NCBI RefSeq assembly: GCF_001722335.1
Contig: NZ_MIHA01000020.1
Coordinates: forward strand, 37,730-101,729
Direction: 5' to 3'
Source of the DNA: Mycolicibacterium flavescens
GTDB taxonomy: Bacteria; Actinomycetota; Actinomycetes; Mycobacteriales; Mycobacteriaceae
Length of the DNA stretch: 64,000 bases
Position numbers and translations under genes: made by a program. The notes beneath the pieces were generated by a model that saw only the letters and a list, made by a program, of their open reading frames with translations, did no database searches and was not told the origin of the DNA. This document shows, piece after piece, positions 8,141 through 18,499 of the stretch (the first letter of the stretch is position 1; the number at the start of each line of letters is the position of its first letter).

Positions 8141-9897
8141 AACGCCTGGTGTCGGTAGTGCTTGCGCTGCTGATGTGTGTGCTCACCGGGTGCGCCGGCG
8201 TGCCGAGTTCGTCGGCGCCCCAAGCCATCGGCACCGTAGACCGGCCTGCGCCGCCCAGCCTGCCCAAGCCGACGCCGGGGATGGACCCCGACGTGCTGCT
8301 GCGCGAATTCCTCAAGGCGACAGCCGATCCCGCGAACCGGCACCTGGCCGCCCGACAGTTCCTGACCGAATCGGCGTCCAGCACGTGGGACGACGCCGGT
8401 AGCGCGTTGTTGATCGACAACGTGGTGTTCGTCGAAACCCGCAGCCCCGAACGGGTTTCGGTGACCATGCGCGCCGACATCCTGGGGTCGCTGTCGGACA
8501 TGGGGGTGTTCGAGACGGGGGAGGGCGCGCTGCCCGACCCCGGCCCGATCGAACTGGTCAAGACCTCGGGCGGGTGGCGCATCGACAAGCTGCCCAACGG
8601 GGTGTTCCTGGACTGGCAGCAGTTCCAGGCCACCTACAAGCGCCACACCCTGTACTTCGTCGACCCGACCGGCAGCACCGTGGTGCCCGACCCGCGGTAC
8701 GTCGCGGTGTCCGACCCCGACCAGTTGGCCACCGAACTGGTCAGCAAGCTGATCGCCGGGCCGCGCCCGGAGATGGTCAACACGGTGCGCAACCTGCTCG
8801 GCCCGCCGCTGAAACTGCGCGGGCCGGTGACGCGCGCCGACGGCGGCAAGATGGGCGTCGGCCGCGGCTACGGCGGCGCCCGCATCGACCTGGACAACCT
8901 GTCGACCACCGACCCGCACAGCAGGCAACTGCTTGCCGCGCAGCTCATCTGGACCCTGAATCGGGCCGGAGTCAACGGCCCCTACGTGATCAACGCCGAC
9001 GGCACCGCCCTCGACGACCGGTTCGTCGACGGCTGGGAGACCACCAACGTGGCGGCCACCGACCCGGGTGCGGCCTCCGGTGCGGCCGCCGGGTTGCACG
9101 CGCTGGTGGGCGGGACGCTGGTCGCGCTCGACGGGCAACGCACCCCGCGGGTGCCCGGGGCGTTCGGGCAGATGCCGGACCAGACCGCGGCGGCGGTGTC
9201 GCGCAGCGGCCAGGAGGTGGCGTCGATCGTGACGCTGCGGCCGGGCGCGCCGGACACGGCGTCGTCGCTGTGGATCGGACCGCTGGGCGGTGACGCGTCG
9301 CAGGTGCTCGACGCGCGGAACCTGTCGCGGCCCAGCTGGTCGCTGGACCACGCGGTGTGGGTGGTGGTCGACGGGAACAACGTGCTGCGGGTCATCCAGG
9401 ACGCGTCGGGGCAGCCCGCGCGCATCCCGGTCGACCTGACGCCGGTGTCGAGCCGGTTCCCCGGCGTGATCACCGAACTGCAGCTCTCGCGCGACGGCAC
9501 CCGCGCGGCGATGGTCATCGACGGGCAGGTGATCCTGGCCGGCGTCGAGCAGACCCCCGCCGGCGGGTTCGCGCTGACCTATCCGCGGCGGCTGGGCTAC
9601 GGCCTCGGCAACACCGTCGTGTCGCTGTCGTGGCGCACCGGCGACGACATCGTGGTCAGCCGCACCGATCCGCAGCACCCGGTCTCCTACGTCAACCTCG
9701 ACGGCGTCAACTCCGACGGTCCGAGCCGCAACCTGCTGATGCCGGTCACCACGGTGGCCGCCAACCCGTCGACGGTGTACGTCGCCGACGCCCGCGGCGT
9801 GCTGCAGCTCTCCGGTTCGGCGGCCGAGGACGATCCGGCCTGGGCCGAGGTGCGCCCGCTGATGGTGCCGCGCGCCGAACCGGTACTGCCCGGCTGA
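8137..9897 (+). CDS. lpqB: Lipoprotein LpqB, MtrB-associated
   Basis: A 586-residue exported lipoprotein. The signal peptide [19 protein letters not shown] ends in a lipobox L-T-G-C with the acylated cysteine at residue 19. A GerMN-type domain follows (about 150-290, including the [11 protein letters not shown] segment), then a C-terminal beta-propeller-like region with repeated S-R-D-G-T and V-D-G blocks. In M. smegmatis LpqB has been shown to interact with the MtrB sensor and modulate MtrA output. GTGA overlaps the mtrB stop. Length agrees with the family (about 585). Confidence 0.94.
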   Translation: MKRLVSVVLALLMCVLTGCAGVPSSSAPQAIGTVDRPAPPSLPKPTPGMDPDVLLREFLKATADPANRHLAARQFLTESASSTWDDAGSALLIDNVVFVETRSPERVSVTMRADILGSLSDMGVFETGEGALPDPGPIELVKTSGGWRIDKLPNGVFLDWQQFQATYKRHTLYFVDPTGSTVVPDPRYVAVSDPDQLATELVSKLIAGPRPEMVNTVRNLLGPPLKLRGPVTRADGGKMGVGRGYGGARIDLDNLSTTDPHSRQLLAAQLIWTLNRAGVNGPYVINADGTALDDRFVDGWETTNVAATDPGAASGAAAGLHALVGGTLVALDGQRTPRVPGAFGQMPDQTAAAVSRSGQEVASIVTLRPGAPDTASSLWIGPLGGDASQVLDARNLSRPSWSLDHAVWVVVDGNNVLRVIQDASGQPARIPVDLTPVSSRFPGVITELQLSRDGTRAAMVIDGQVILAGVEQTPAGGFALTYPRRLGYGLGNTVVSLSWRTGDDIVVSRTDPQHPVSYVNLDGVNSDGPSRNLLMPVTTVAANPSTVYVADARGVLQLSGSAAEDDPAWAEVRPLMVPRAEPVLPG

Positions 9898-10060
9898 GTT
9901 CGGGGCTGCCCGAGATTTCTACGCCAGGGTCGTGAAACTTCGCGGATCGCGACCCTCGCGCAGAACTCGGCGCATGAGGTGGCGTGAACGGATCGCGGGT
10001 CTGGCTCGTAGTGCTGAGGACCGGGTGCCACCGAGGCGCCCGCCGAAGCAGGAGTCGAAC

Positions 10061-10720
10061 ATGAAGATCCGCGGTCCACTCGTCACGTTGTTCGCCGCCG
10101 CCGCGGTGGGGACCGGAATGTGGTTCGTCAACGTGGTCAACGATGAGTCCGCGCCGGTCCGCATCGCCGAGCGCCCCGCGCCGGCCCGCGTCGCCGAGCG
10201 TTCCGCGCCGACCACCACCACCGTGAAACCGCCGCCCGCACCGGCGTTTCCGGCCAAGGCGGACTACATCGGCAAGATCCCGACCGCCGCAGGCACCATC
10301 ACGCTCAACGTCTCGGTCGACGGTCAGCAGGCCGTCGCGTACGCGTGCGACGGCAAGGCCGTCGAGTCGTGGATGCGCGGCAGCGCGGCCAACGGCGCCG
10401 TCAGGCTGGCCAGCAGGGACAAGACCGGCCGCCTCGACGGACGCCTGGTCGGCGACACCGTCGTCGGCACCCTGTGGATCGGGAAGAAGAGCTGGGACTT
10501 CGCCGCGCCGGTCGCGCAGTTACCCGCGGGAACGTACGTCTACGAGGAGGCCGGCGTGCGCAGCAGCTGGATCGTCGATTCGGCGGGCGCGGTGACCGGT
10601 GTACTCAAGGCCGTCGACGGCTCGACCAAACCCGCGCCCGAACTGTCCACCGACGGCACGTCGGTGATCGGCGGGCGCACCGTCAGCGCGGTCCGGATCG
10701 GCGCCGGCACCGATGCCTGA
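10061..10720 (+). CDS. Exported or membrane-anchored protein of unknown function
   Basis: A 219-residue protein that I do not recognise as a named family. An N-terminal hydrophobic segment (about residues 7-29, V-T-L-F-A-A-A-A-V-G-T-G-M-W-F-V) is followed by a flexible A/P/T-rich linker and a C-terminal beta-rich domain (about 65-215) with a single cysteine in A-Y-A-C-D-G-K. AGGAG at 10050-10054 selects the ATG at 10061; an in-frame ATG at 9974 would add 29 arginine-rich residues. Its last eight bases overlap the DUF6529 gene, and a Rieske lipoprotein follows, so a role on the outer face of the membrane beside a redox pair is inferred. It could instead be a simple substrate-binding or scaffold protein. 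Confidence 0.7.
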   Translation: MKIRGPLVTLFAAAAVGTGMWFVNVVNDESAPVRIAERPAPARVAERSAPTTTTVKPPPAPAFPAKADYIGKIPTAAGTITLNVSVDGQQAVAYACDGKAVESWMRGSAANGAVRLASRDKTGRLDGRLVGDTVVGTLWIGKKSWDFAAPVAQLPAGTYVYEEAGVRSSWIVDSAGAVTGVLKAVDGSTKPAPELSTDGTSVIGGRTVSAVRIGAGTDA

Positions 10721-11282
10721 GGTTGCGACCACCGAACGCCTGAGGGCCGGGACAGCCGCGGACACCGCCGCGCTGTCCGCGGTGGCGATCGGCGCGCTGG
10801 TCGCCGTCGCTCTCGGGGTGTTCGGCAAAGTCCATGAGCCGCAGTTCTTCTCGATCAACCTCGCCGGGTTCTCCAGCGGCACCGCGGTCAAGTCGTGGCT
10901 GGCGACGCTGGCGATGACGCTGGCGCTGTTCCAGATGACCTCGGCGTTCATGATGTACCGGCTGACCCCGGGGCGGGTGCCGGGCTGGATCGGCGTGGCG
11001 CACGTGTGGTCGGGCCGGCTGGCCGTCCTGGCCAGCGTGCCCGTCGCGGTGCACTGCCTGTACGCGCTCGGCTTCGCCGACACCGACAACCGGGTGCTCT
11101 TCCACTCGCTGTTCGGGTGTTTCTTCTACGGCGTCTTCGTCACCAAGATGATCCTGCTGACGCGGCGCGGACTGCGAGCATGGGTCATGCCGATCGCCGG
11201 GGGACTGCTGTTCTTCGGGCTGGTGTACGTCTGGCTGACCTCGGCGCTGTGGTTCTTCCAGACCTCCGGCATCACCCTCTGA
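10713..11282 (+). CDS. DUF6529 family integral membrane protein, cytochrome b561-like layout
   Basis: A 189-residue protein with five predicted helices (about 21-38, 61-83, 97-121, 128-149, 156-182). Histidines fall at or inside helix ends: His41, His97, His114 (V-A-V-H-C-L-Y) and His131 (L-F-H-S-L-F-G). This arrangement recalls b-type di-haem transmembrane electron carriers, but no haem ligation has been demonstrated and the family name is DUF6529. It overlaps the upstream exported-protein gene by eight bases and is followed 14 bases later by a Rieske lipoprotein. That order suggests electron transfer across the membrane to an extracytoplasmic iron-sulfur acceptor. Confidence 0.78.
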   Translation: MPEVATTERLRAGTAADTAALSAVAIGALVAVALGVFGKVHEPQFFSINLAGFSSGTAVKSWLATLAMTLALFQMTSAFMMYRLTPGRVPGWIGVAHVWSGRLAVLASVPVAVHCLYALGFADTDNRVLFHSLFGCFFYGVFVTKMILLTRRGLRAWVMPIAGGLLFFGLVYVWLTSALWFFQTSGITL

Positions 11283-11296
11283 CCGACAGGATCGCC

Positions 11297-11680
11297 ATGC
11301 GACGCAAGCAGTTCCTCATCGGCACCGGTCTCGCGGCGGCCACGCTGACCGCGTGCAGCGCCTACGGCAGGAAGCCCGACACCCCGGCACCGGGCGCGCC
11401 GGCCAACGTGCTGACCAAGACGTCCGAGGTCCCGGTCGGCGCCGGGGTGATCGTCGACGACCTGGTCCTCACCCAGCCCTCGGCCGGTCAGTTCCTGGCC
11501 TTCTCGACGACATGCACCCACGCCGGGTGCGCGGTCAACAGGGTCGCCGACGGCGCCATCGTGTGCCCGTGCCACGGCAGCAGGTTCAACCTCGACGGCT
11601 CGGTCGCCCAGGGGCCGGCCAGCCGACCGCTGCAGACGGAAGCCGTGACGGTGCAGGGCGATTCGATCATCCGCGGCTGA
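11297..11680 (+). CDS. Rieske [2Fe-2S] lipoprotein
   Basis: A 127-residue protein. The N-terminus M-R-R-K-Q-F-L-I-G-T-G is a twin-arginine-like signal, followed by lipobox L-T-A-C with Cys20, so it is probably folded, exported by Tat and lipid-anchored. The Rieske box is complete: C73-T-H75-A-G-C78 and C90-P-C92-H93-G-S, giving cluster ligands Cys73, His75, Cys90, His93 and a disulfide pair Cys78/Cys92. The later segment A-Q-G-P-A-S-R-P-L is the usual proline loop. It is much smaller than QcrA of the bc1 complex, so it is a stand-alone ferredoxin-like carrier. The membrane partner is inferred to be the adjacent DUF6529 protein. Confidence 0.9.
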   Translation: MRRKQFLIGTGLAAATLTACSAYGRKPDTPAPGAPANVLTKTSEVPVGAGVIVDDLVLTQPSAGQFLAFSTTCTHAGCAVNRVADGAIVCPCHGSRFNLDGSVAQGPASRPLQTEAVTVQGDSIIRG

Positions 11681-11735
11681 TCACGACCGGCCCGAACCGG
11701 CGCCGCGTGTCGGACGGTCCCGCGACACTGGCGCC

Positions 11736-12365
11736 ATGCTCGACCTGGTCCTGCCGCTGCAGTGCGGCGGCTGCGGCGCACCCTCGACGCGGTGGTGCGG
11801 TGACTGCGCGGCGGCACTGGCCGTGCGGGCCGACGAACCGCACCTCGCCGCACCGCGACTCGACCCGGGGGTGCCGGTGTTCTCGCTGGGCCGCTACGCC
11901 GGGCCGCGGCGCCGCGCCGTCGTCGCGGTCAAGGAGCACGGCCGCGCCGACCTGATCCCGGTACTGGCCGACGCGTTGCGGGCCGGGCTGACGCGGCTGC
12001 TGACCTGGGGGCTGCTCGACACGCCGCTGACCGTGGTGCCCGCCCCGACACGGGCGTGGTCGGCGCGCCGCCGCGGCGGAGACCCGGTGACCCGGATGGC
12101 CCGCGCCGCGTGCGCCGACCTGCCGGGCGTCACCGTCGCCGCGGCGCTGCGCACCCGCGCCTTGGCCGCCGACTCCGTCGGCCTGTCGACCGCCGACCGG
12201 CAACGCAACATCGCCGGACGCGTCAAGGCGGTGCGCGCGGTGGCCGGCGAGGTGCTCGTCGTCGACGACATCGTCACCACCGGCGCCACCGCCGCGGAGT
12301 CGGTGCGCGTGCTGCAAACAGGTGGGACACGCGTGGCGGCCGTGCTCGTTGTGGCGAACGCCTGA
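11736..12365 (+). CDS. ComF family amidophosphoribosyltransferase-like protein
   Basis: A 209-residue protein. An N-terminal zinc-ribbon-like cysteine set (C-G-G-C-G-A-P then W-C-G-D-C) precedes a type I phosphoribosyltransferase domain whose PRPP loop reads V-L-V-V-D-D-I-V-T-T-G-A-T at about residues 172-184. The family includes ComF/GntX, tied to DNA uptake in competent bacteria, but in mycobacteria the function is not established and there is no competence operon here. It occupies the Rv3242c position, just ahead of hpf and secA1. A 287-base leader separates it from hpf. Confidence 0.88.
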   Translation: MLDLVLPLQCGGCGAPSTRWCGDCAAALAVRADEPHLAAPRLDPGVPVFSLGRYAGPRRRAVVAVKEHGRADLIPVLADALRAGLTRLLTWGLLDTPLTVVPAPTRAWSARRRGGDPVTRMARAACADLPGVTVAAALRTRALAADSVGLSTADRQRNIAGRVKAVRAVAGEVLVVDDIVTTGATAAESVRVLQTGGTRVAAVLVVANA

Positions 12366-12470
12366 CCTGCGCGTCGGTCACCCCCCTATCAAACCTGTGT
12401 GAAGAACAGAAAACGGGTGGGCGAATTAGTGGCACGACCGGGTGAACGGGGCTACCGTCGGCTTCAACAC

Positions 12471-12509
12471 CCGTGAATCACTCACGGCCGGCGCTCACAC
12501 GAAGCGCCG
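12471..12509 (+). promoter_or_regulatory. Two adjacent stem-loops in the hpf leader
   Basis: Between comF and hpf (12366-12652) there is no convincing gene. Two short inverted repeats sit back to back: CCGTGA(12471)-ATCAC-TCACGG(12487) and CGGCGC(12489)-TCACACGAA-GCGCCG(12509). A strong AGGAGGTGAG follows at 12529-12538 but the GTG there (12533) would prepend 40 poorly conserved-looking residues to Hpf. The structure could be part of an untranslated leader regulating the hibernation factor; that is inference. Confidence 0.35.
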
Positions 12510-12652
12510 ACATCGCCCGCAAGCGGTAGGAGGTGAGTAGTCGACACCTTGCACCGGCGAGCGGCGAGACATGCATGCCACGTCGGTGCGTCTTCCACGA
12601 CAACCCGGGCACGCTGACGCGTGCGGACGCCCAAAGAAACGAGTTGCCAAGC

Positions 12653-13318
12653 ATGTCAAGCCAATCCCTGGACTCCCGCACCATGGTGATCGAGGACGAA
12701 GCACCCGAATCCCGGCCGCGCGCCGAGGTCGCGGTCACCGGCCGCAACGTCGAGATCCCCGACCACTTCCGCATCTACGTCGCAGAGAAACTGTCACGCC
12801 TGGAACGATTCGACCGCACCATCTACCTGTTCGGCGTCGAGCTCGACCACGAGCGCAACCGACGCCAACGCAAGAACTGTCAGCACGTGGAGATCACCGC
12901 GCGGGGCCGCGGCCCCGTGGTGCGCGGCGAGGCCTGCGCCGACAGCTTCTACGCCGCCTTCGAGTCCGCGGTCAGCAAATTGGAGAACCGGCTGCGCCGC
13001 GCCAAGGACCGCCGCAAGATCCACTACGGGGACAAGACCCCGCTGTCGGTCGCAGAGGCCACCGCGATCGCGGCCGCCCCGCTCGACGAGCTCAAGGACA
13101 CCGCCCCCTCCGAACACGAGGCGGTCGACGACTACGCACCGGGCCGCATCGTGCGCGTCAAGGAGCACCCGGCCACCCCGATGACCGTCGACGACGCGCT
13201 GTCGCAGATGGAACTGGTCGGTCACGACTTCTTCCTGTTCCACGACAAGGAGACCGACCGGCCCACCGTCGTCTACCGCAGGCACGCCTACGACTACGGG
13301 CTCATCCGGCTGGCCTGA
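12653..13318 (+). CDS. hpf: Ribosome hibernation promoting factor, long form
   Basis: A 221-residue protein with the two-domain layout of long HPF. The N-terminal S30AE/YfiA domain (about 24-125) contains V-T-G-R-N-V-E-I-P-D-H-F-R and the basic K-L-E-N-R-L-R-R-A-K-D-R-R-K. A linker follows, then a C-terminal dimerisation domain (about 165-221) with M-T-V-D-D-A-L-S-Q-M-E-L-V-G-H-D-F-F-L-F and Y-R-R-H-A-Y-D-Y-G-L-I-R. It binds the 30S subunit and promotes ribosome hibernation and stability in slow growth. The ATG at 12653 fits orthologues; GTG 12533 is in frame and has a better Shine-Dalgarno but would add an unlikely extension. A terminator hairpin follows. Confidence 0.92.
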   Translation: MSSQSLDSRTMVIEDEAPESRPRAEVAVTGRNVEIPDHFRIYVAEKLSRLERFDRTIYLFGVELDHERNRRQRKNCQHVEITARGRGPVVRGEACADSFYAAFESAVSKLENRLRRAKDRRKIHYGDKTPLSVAEATAIAAAPLDELKDTAPSEHEAVDDYAPGRIVRVKEHPATPMTVDDALSQMELVGHDFFLFHDKETDRPTVVYRRHAYDYGLIRLA

Positions 13319-13338
13319 CCCGCAAGACCTGTCCCATG

Positions 13339-13372
13339 AAACCGATCCGGCTCGCCCGAGCCGGGTCGGTTT
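13339..13372 (+). terminator. Hairpin terminator after hpf
   Basis: A 16-base stem, AAACCGATCCGGCTCG (13339-13354) pairing with CGAGCCGGGTCGGTTT (13357-13372) with one G-T wobble and a two-base gap. There is no strong T-run after it, typical of mycobacterial hairpin terminators. It lies 20 bases after the hpf stop. Confidence 0.75.
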
Positions 13373-13476
13373 CGTCTTCACCGCACGACTCCCCGTTTCC
13401 GGAGCATGGCGGAGCTTTCAGCCATGTCACCTACCATGGGTTCAGCTGAAGACTTCCAACCCATAGGGGAAATAGC

Positions 13477-16302
<2,826 letters not shown>

Positions 16303-16313
16303 GCGCCGCGAGT

Positions 16314-16838
16314 TCACCCGATCTGCAGCGCGACGATGCGCCAGCGCTGACCGTCGAACGCGACGCGGGCGGCGACGGCGCGGACCCGCGGGCCGCGGCT
16401 GTAGGTGCCGAAAACCTCGGCGGCCCGGGTGAAGTCGCCGTCGTCGTCGACCATGCGCACCCGGATCCGCCGCAGGGTGGCCGCCGAGGACTGCGGGAAC
16501 CGGGTCAGCGCCAGCACGGTCTCGATCAGCGCCGGTGTCAGCAGCGGACGCAGCTGCGCGGTCGGTCGGCGGCGGTCGATCACCTCCAGCACCCGGCGCA
16601 GCGCCGCGTCGGCGAACACCGTCGCGGCCCGGGCGGCCGGCTCGGGCGCTGCGGCTCGTCTCAGGTGCTCCTGACGCGGACCTCGCCCGGCGGTCGGGCT
16701 GCGGCGCCGCAACGCGGCCGAACGGGGCGGGGGACAGGCGGCCACCCCGACCGGCGGCGGCTCGAAGTCGACGACCGGGGCGACGAGCGCCGGGGTCTCG
16801 GCGGGCGGGGCGGACGGGTGGATCCGGGAAGCGGTCAC
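16314..16838 (-). CDS. Rv3235-like alanine/arginine/proline-rich protein (DUF6459)
   Basis: A 174-residue protein. The N-terminal third is a low-complexity A/P/R-rich segment; the C-terminal domain (about 85-174) is the conserved part, with T-P-A-L-I-E-T-V-L-A-L, R-R-I-R-V-R-M-V-D-D-D-G and a closing R-V-A-F-D-G-Q-R-W-R-I-V-A-L-Q-I-G, resembling a small cystatin/SnoaL-like beta fold. Function is unknown. GTG at 16838 was chosen because GGAGAG lies eight bases upstream; a longer frame to 17036 is arginine-rich and unsupported. Position next to secA1 matches Rv3235 as I recall, and an accessory SecA role has been suggested for this family elsewhere but is not shown by this sequence. Confidence 0.78.
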   Translation of the reverse strand: MTASRIHPSAPPAETPALVAPVVDFEPPPVGVAACPPPRSAALRRRSPTAGRGPRQEHLRRAAAPEPAARAATVFADAALRRVLEVIDRRRPTAQLRPLLTPALIETVLALTRFPQSSAATLRRIRVRMVDDDGDFTRAAEVFGTYSRGPRVRAVAARVAFDGQRWRIVALQIG

Positions 16839-17028
16839 AGGTGGGCTCTCCAGCGGGTCGGCGTGACGGGACGCGTCTGCCGGAGAGTCACAGACCTCTT
16901 CATGATCGCACGGTTGCCAGGGGGTTCTGCGCACCCGCGATGCGCCACCCAGGGTTCGGCGGCTAGCGTGGCGGAGTCTGCGACGTGCGCGGCGGAACCG
17001 CGATCGACAGGGGAGGAGCGGCACCGCG

Positions 17029-18438
17029 ATGGTCACCAGGTTGTCGGCGGCTGACGCGTCGTTCTATCACCTGGAGAACACGTCGACGCCGATGTATGTG
17101 GGCAGCCTGTCGATTCTGCGGAAACCGCGCAGCGGGCTGAGCTACGAAACCCTGCTCGCCACCGTCGAGCAGCGGCTGCCGCAGATTCCGCGGTACCGGC
17201 AGAAGGTGCGCGAAGTGACGCTGGGGCTGGCGCGGCCGGTGTGGGTCGACGACCCCGACTTCGACATCACCTACCACATCCGGCGCTCGGCGCTGCCCTC
17301 GCCGGGCAGCGACGCGCAACTGCACGAGCTGATCGCGCGGCTGGGTTCCCGGCCGCTGGACAAGTCCCGCCCGCTGTGGGAGATGTACCTGATCGAGGGC
17401 CTGGCCAAGAACCGGCTGGCCATCTACACCAAGTCGCACCAGGCGCTGGTCAACGGCATGACCGCGCTGGAGATCGGCCACGTCATCGCCGACCGGACCC
17501 AGAAACCCCCGGAGTTCGGCGAGGACATCTGGATCCCGCTGCGCGAGCCCGGCGACCGCCAGCTGCTGCTCGGCGCGGTCGGCGAGTGGATCATGCGCCC
17601 GGCCGAACAACTCGGCGCGGTGCGCGAGGCCGTCGTCGACGTCGCCACCAACGCCGGCCAACTCGTCGACGTGGGCCGCCGGTTCGTCAACATGGCGCGC
17701 ACCGTCGCGCGCGGCACCGCCCCCAGCAGCCCGCTGAACACCACGGTCTCGCGCAACCGCCGGTTCACCGTCTCCGGCGGGCGGCTCGAGGACTACCGCG
17801 CGGTGCGCGCCCGCTACGACTGCGACGTCAACGACGTGGTGCTGGCCGTGGTGGCCGGCGCCCTGCGCAACTGGCTGATGTCGCGCGGCGAACCGGTCAC
17901 CACGTCGACCAAGGTGCGGGCGATGGCGCCGATGTCGGTGTACCCCGACGCCGAACTCGACGCGACCGGGCCCGGTCAGGCCATCAGCGAGGTGTCGCCG
18001 TTCCTGGTCGACCTGCCGGTCGGGGAGGGCAATGCGGTGGTGCGTCTGTCGCAGATCGCCTACGCCACCGAGTCGGCGTCCACCGCGGCCAGCCTGGTCG
18101 ACGCCCGCACCATCGTCACGCTGTCGGGGTTTGCCCCGCCGACCCTGCACGCGATGGGCATCCGGGTCGCGACGACGTTCTCGGCGCGGCAGTTCAACCT
18201 GCTGCTGACCAACGTGCCGGGCGCGCAGCACCAGATGTACATCGCGGGCACCAAGCTGCTCGAGACCTACGCGGTGCCGCCGCTGCTGCACAACCAGGTG
18301 CTGGCGATCGGCGTGACCTCCTACAACGGCATGGTCTACTACGGCATCAACGCCGACCGCGACGCGATGAGCGATGTCGACGTGTTGCCCGATTTGCTGC
18401 GCGAGTCGATGGAGGAACTGCTCGAAGCCGCGCAGTGA
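17029..18438 (+). CDS. WS/DGAT family O-acyltransferase-like protein with altered active-site motif
   Basis: A 469-residue member of the wax-ester synthase/diacylglycerol acyltransferase family. It starts M-V-T-R-L-S-A-A-D-A-S-F-Y-H-L-E, carries P-L-W-E at 116-119 and the Y-D-C-D-V-N-D-V-V-L block around 263-272. The catalytic motif HHxxxDG reads H137-Q-A-L-V-N-G143: the second, catalytic histidine is glutamine and the aspartate is asparagine. Family members make triacylglycerol or wax esters from acyl-CoA. Position matches the Tgs3/Rv3234c locus. With the catalytic base missing it may be inactive, regulatory or use another mechanism. GGGAGGAG upstream supports the ATG at 17029. Confidence 0.85.
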   Translation: MVTRLSAADASFYHLENTSTPMYVGSLSILRKPRSGLSYETLLATVEQRLPQIPRYRQKVREVTLGLARPVWVDDPDFDITYHIRRSALPSPGSDAQLHELIARLGSRPLDKSRPLWEMYLIEGLAKNRLAIYTKSHQALVNGMTALEIGHVIADRTQKPPEFGEDIWIPLREPGDRQLLLGAVGEWIMRPAEQLGAVREAVVDVATNAGQLVDVGRRFVNMARTVARGTAPSSPLNTTVSRNRRFTVSGGRLEDYRAVRARYDCDVNDVVLAVVAGALRNWLMSRGEPVTTSTKVRAMAPMSVYPDAELDATGPGQAISEVSPFLVDLPVGEGNAVVRLSQIAYATESASTAASLVDARTIVTLSGFAPPTLHAMGIRVATTFSARQFNLLLTNVPGAQHQMYIAGTKLLETYAVPPLLHNQVLAIGVTSYNGMVYYGINADRDAMSDVDVLPDLLRESMEELLEAAQ

Positions 18439-18499
18439 ACCCGCGCCCAGGGTTTGCCGGATTGACTGTCCAGCTGTAAAGGGGTCGAATTGGCACACC

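Noticed and set aside
9926..9956. AGGGTCG/CGACCCT inverted repeat after lpqB as a terminator
   Set aside because: Seven-base arms with a 17-base loop and no T-run; too weak to list.
12533..12652. Extended N-terminus of Hpf from GTG 12533
   Set aside because: Shine-Dalgarno is good, but the added 40 residues do not look like the family N-terminus; kept only as an alternative.
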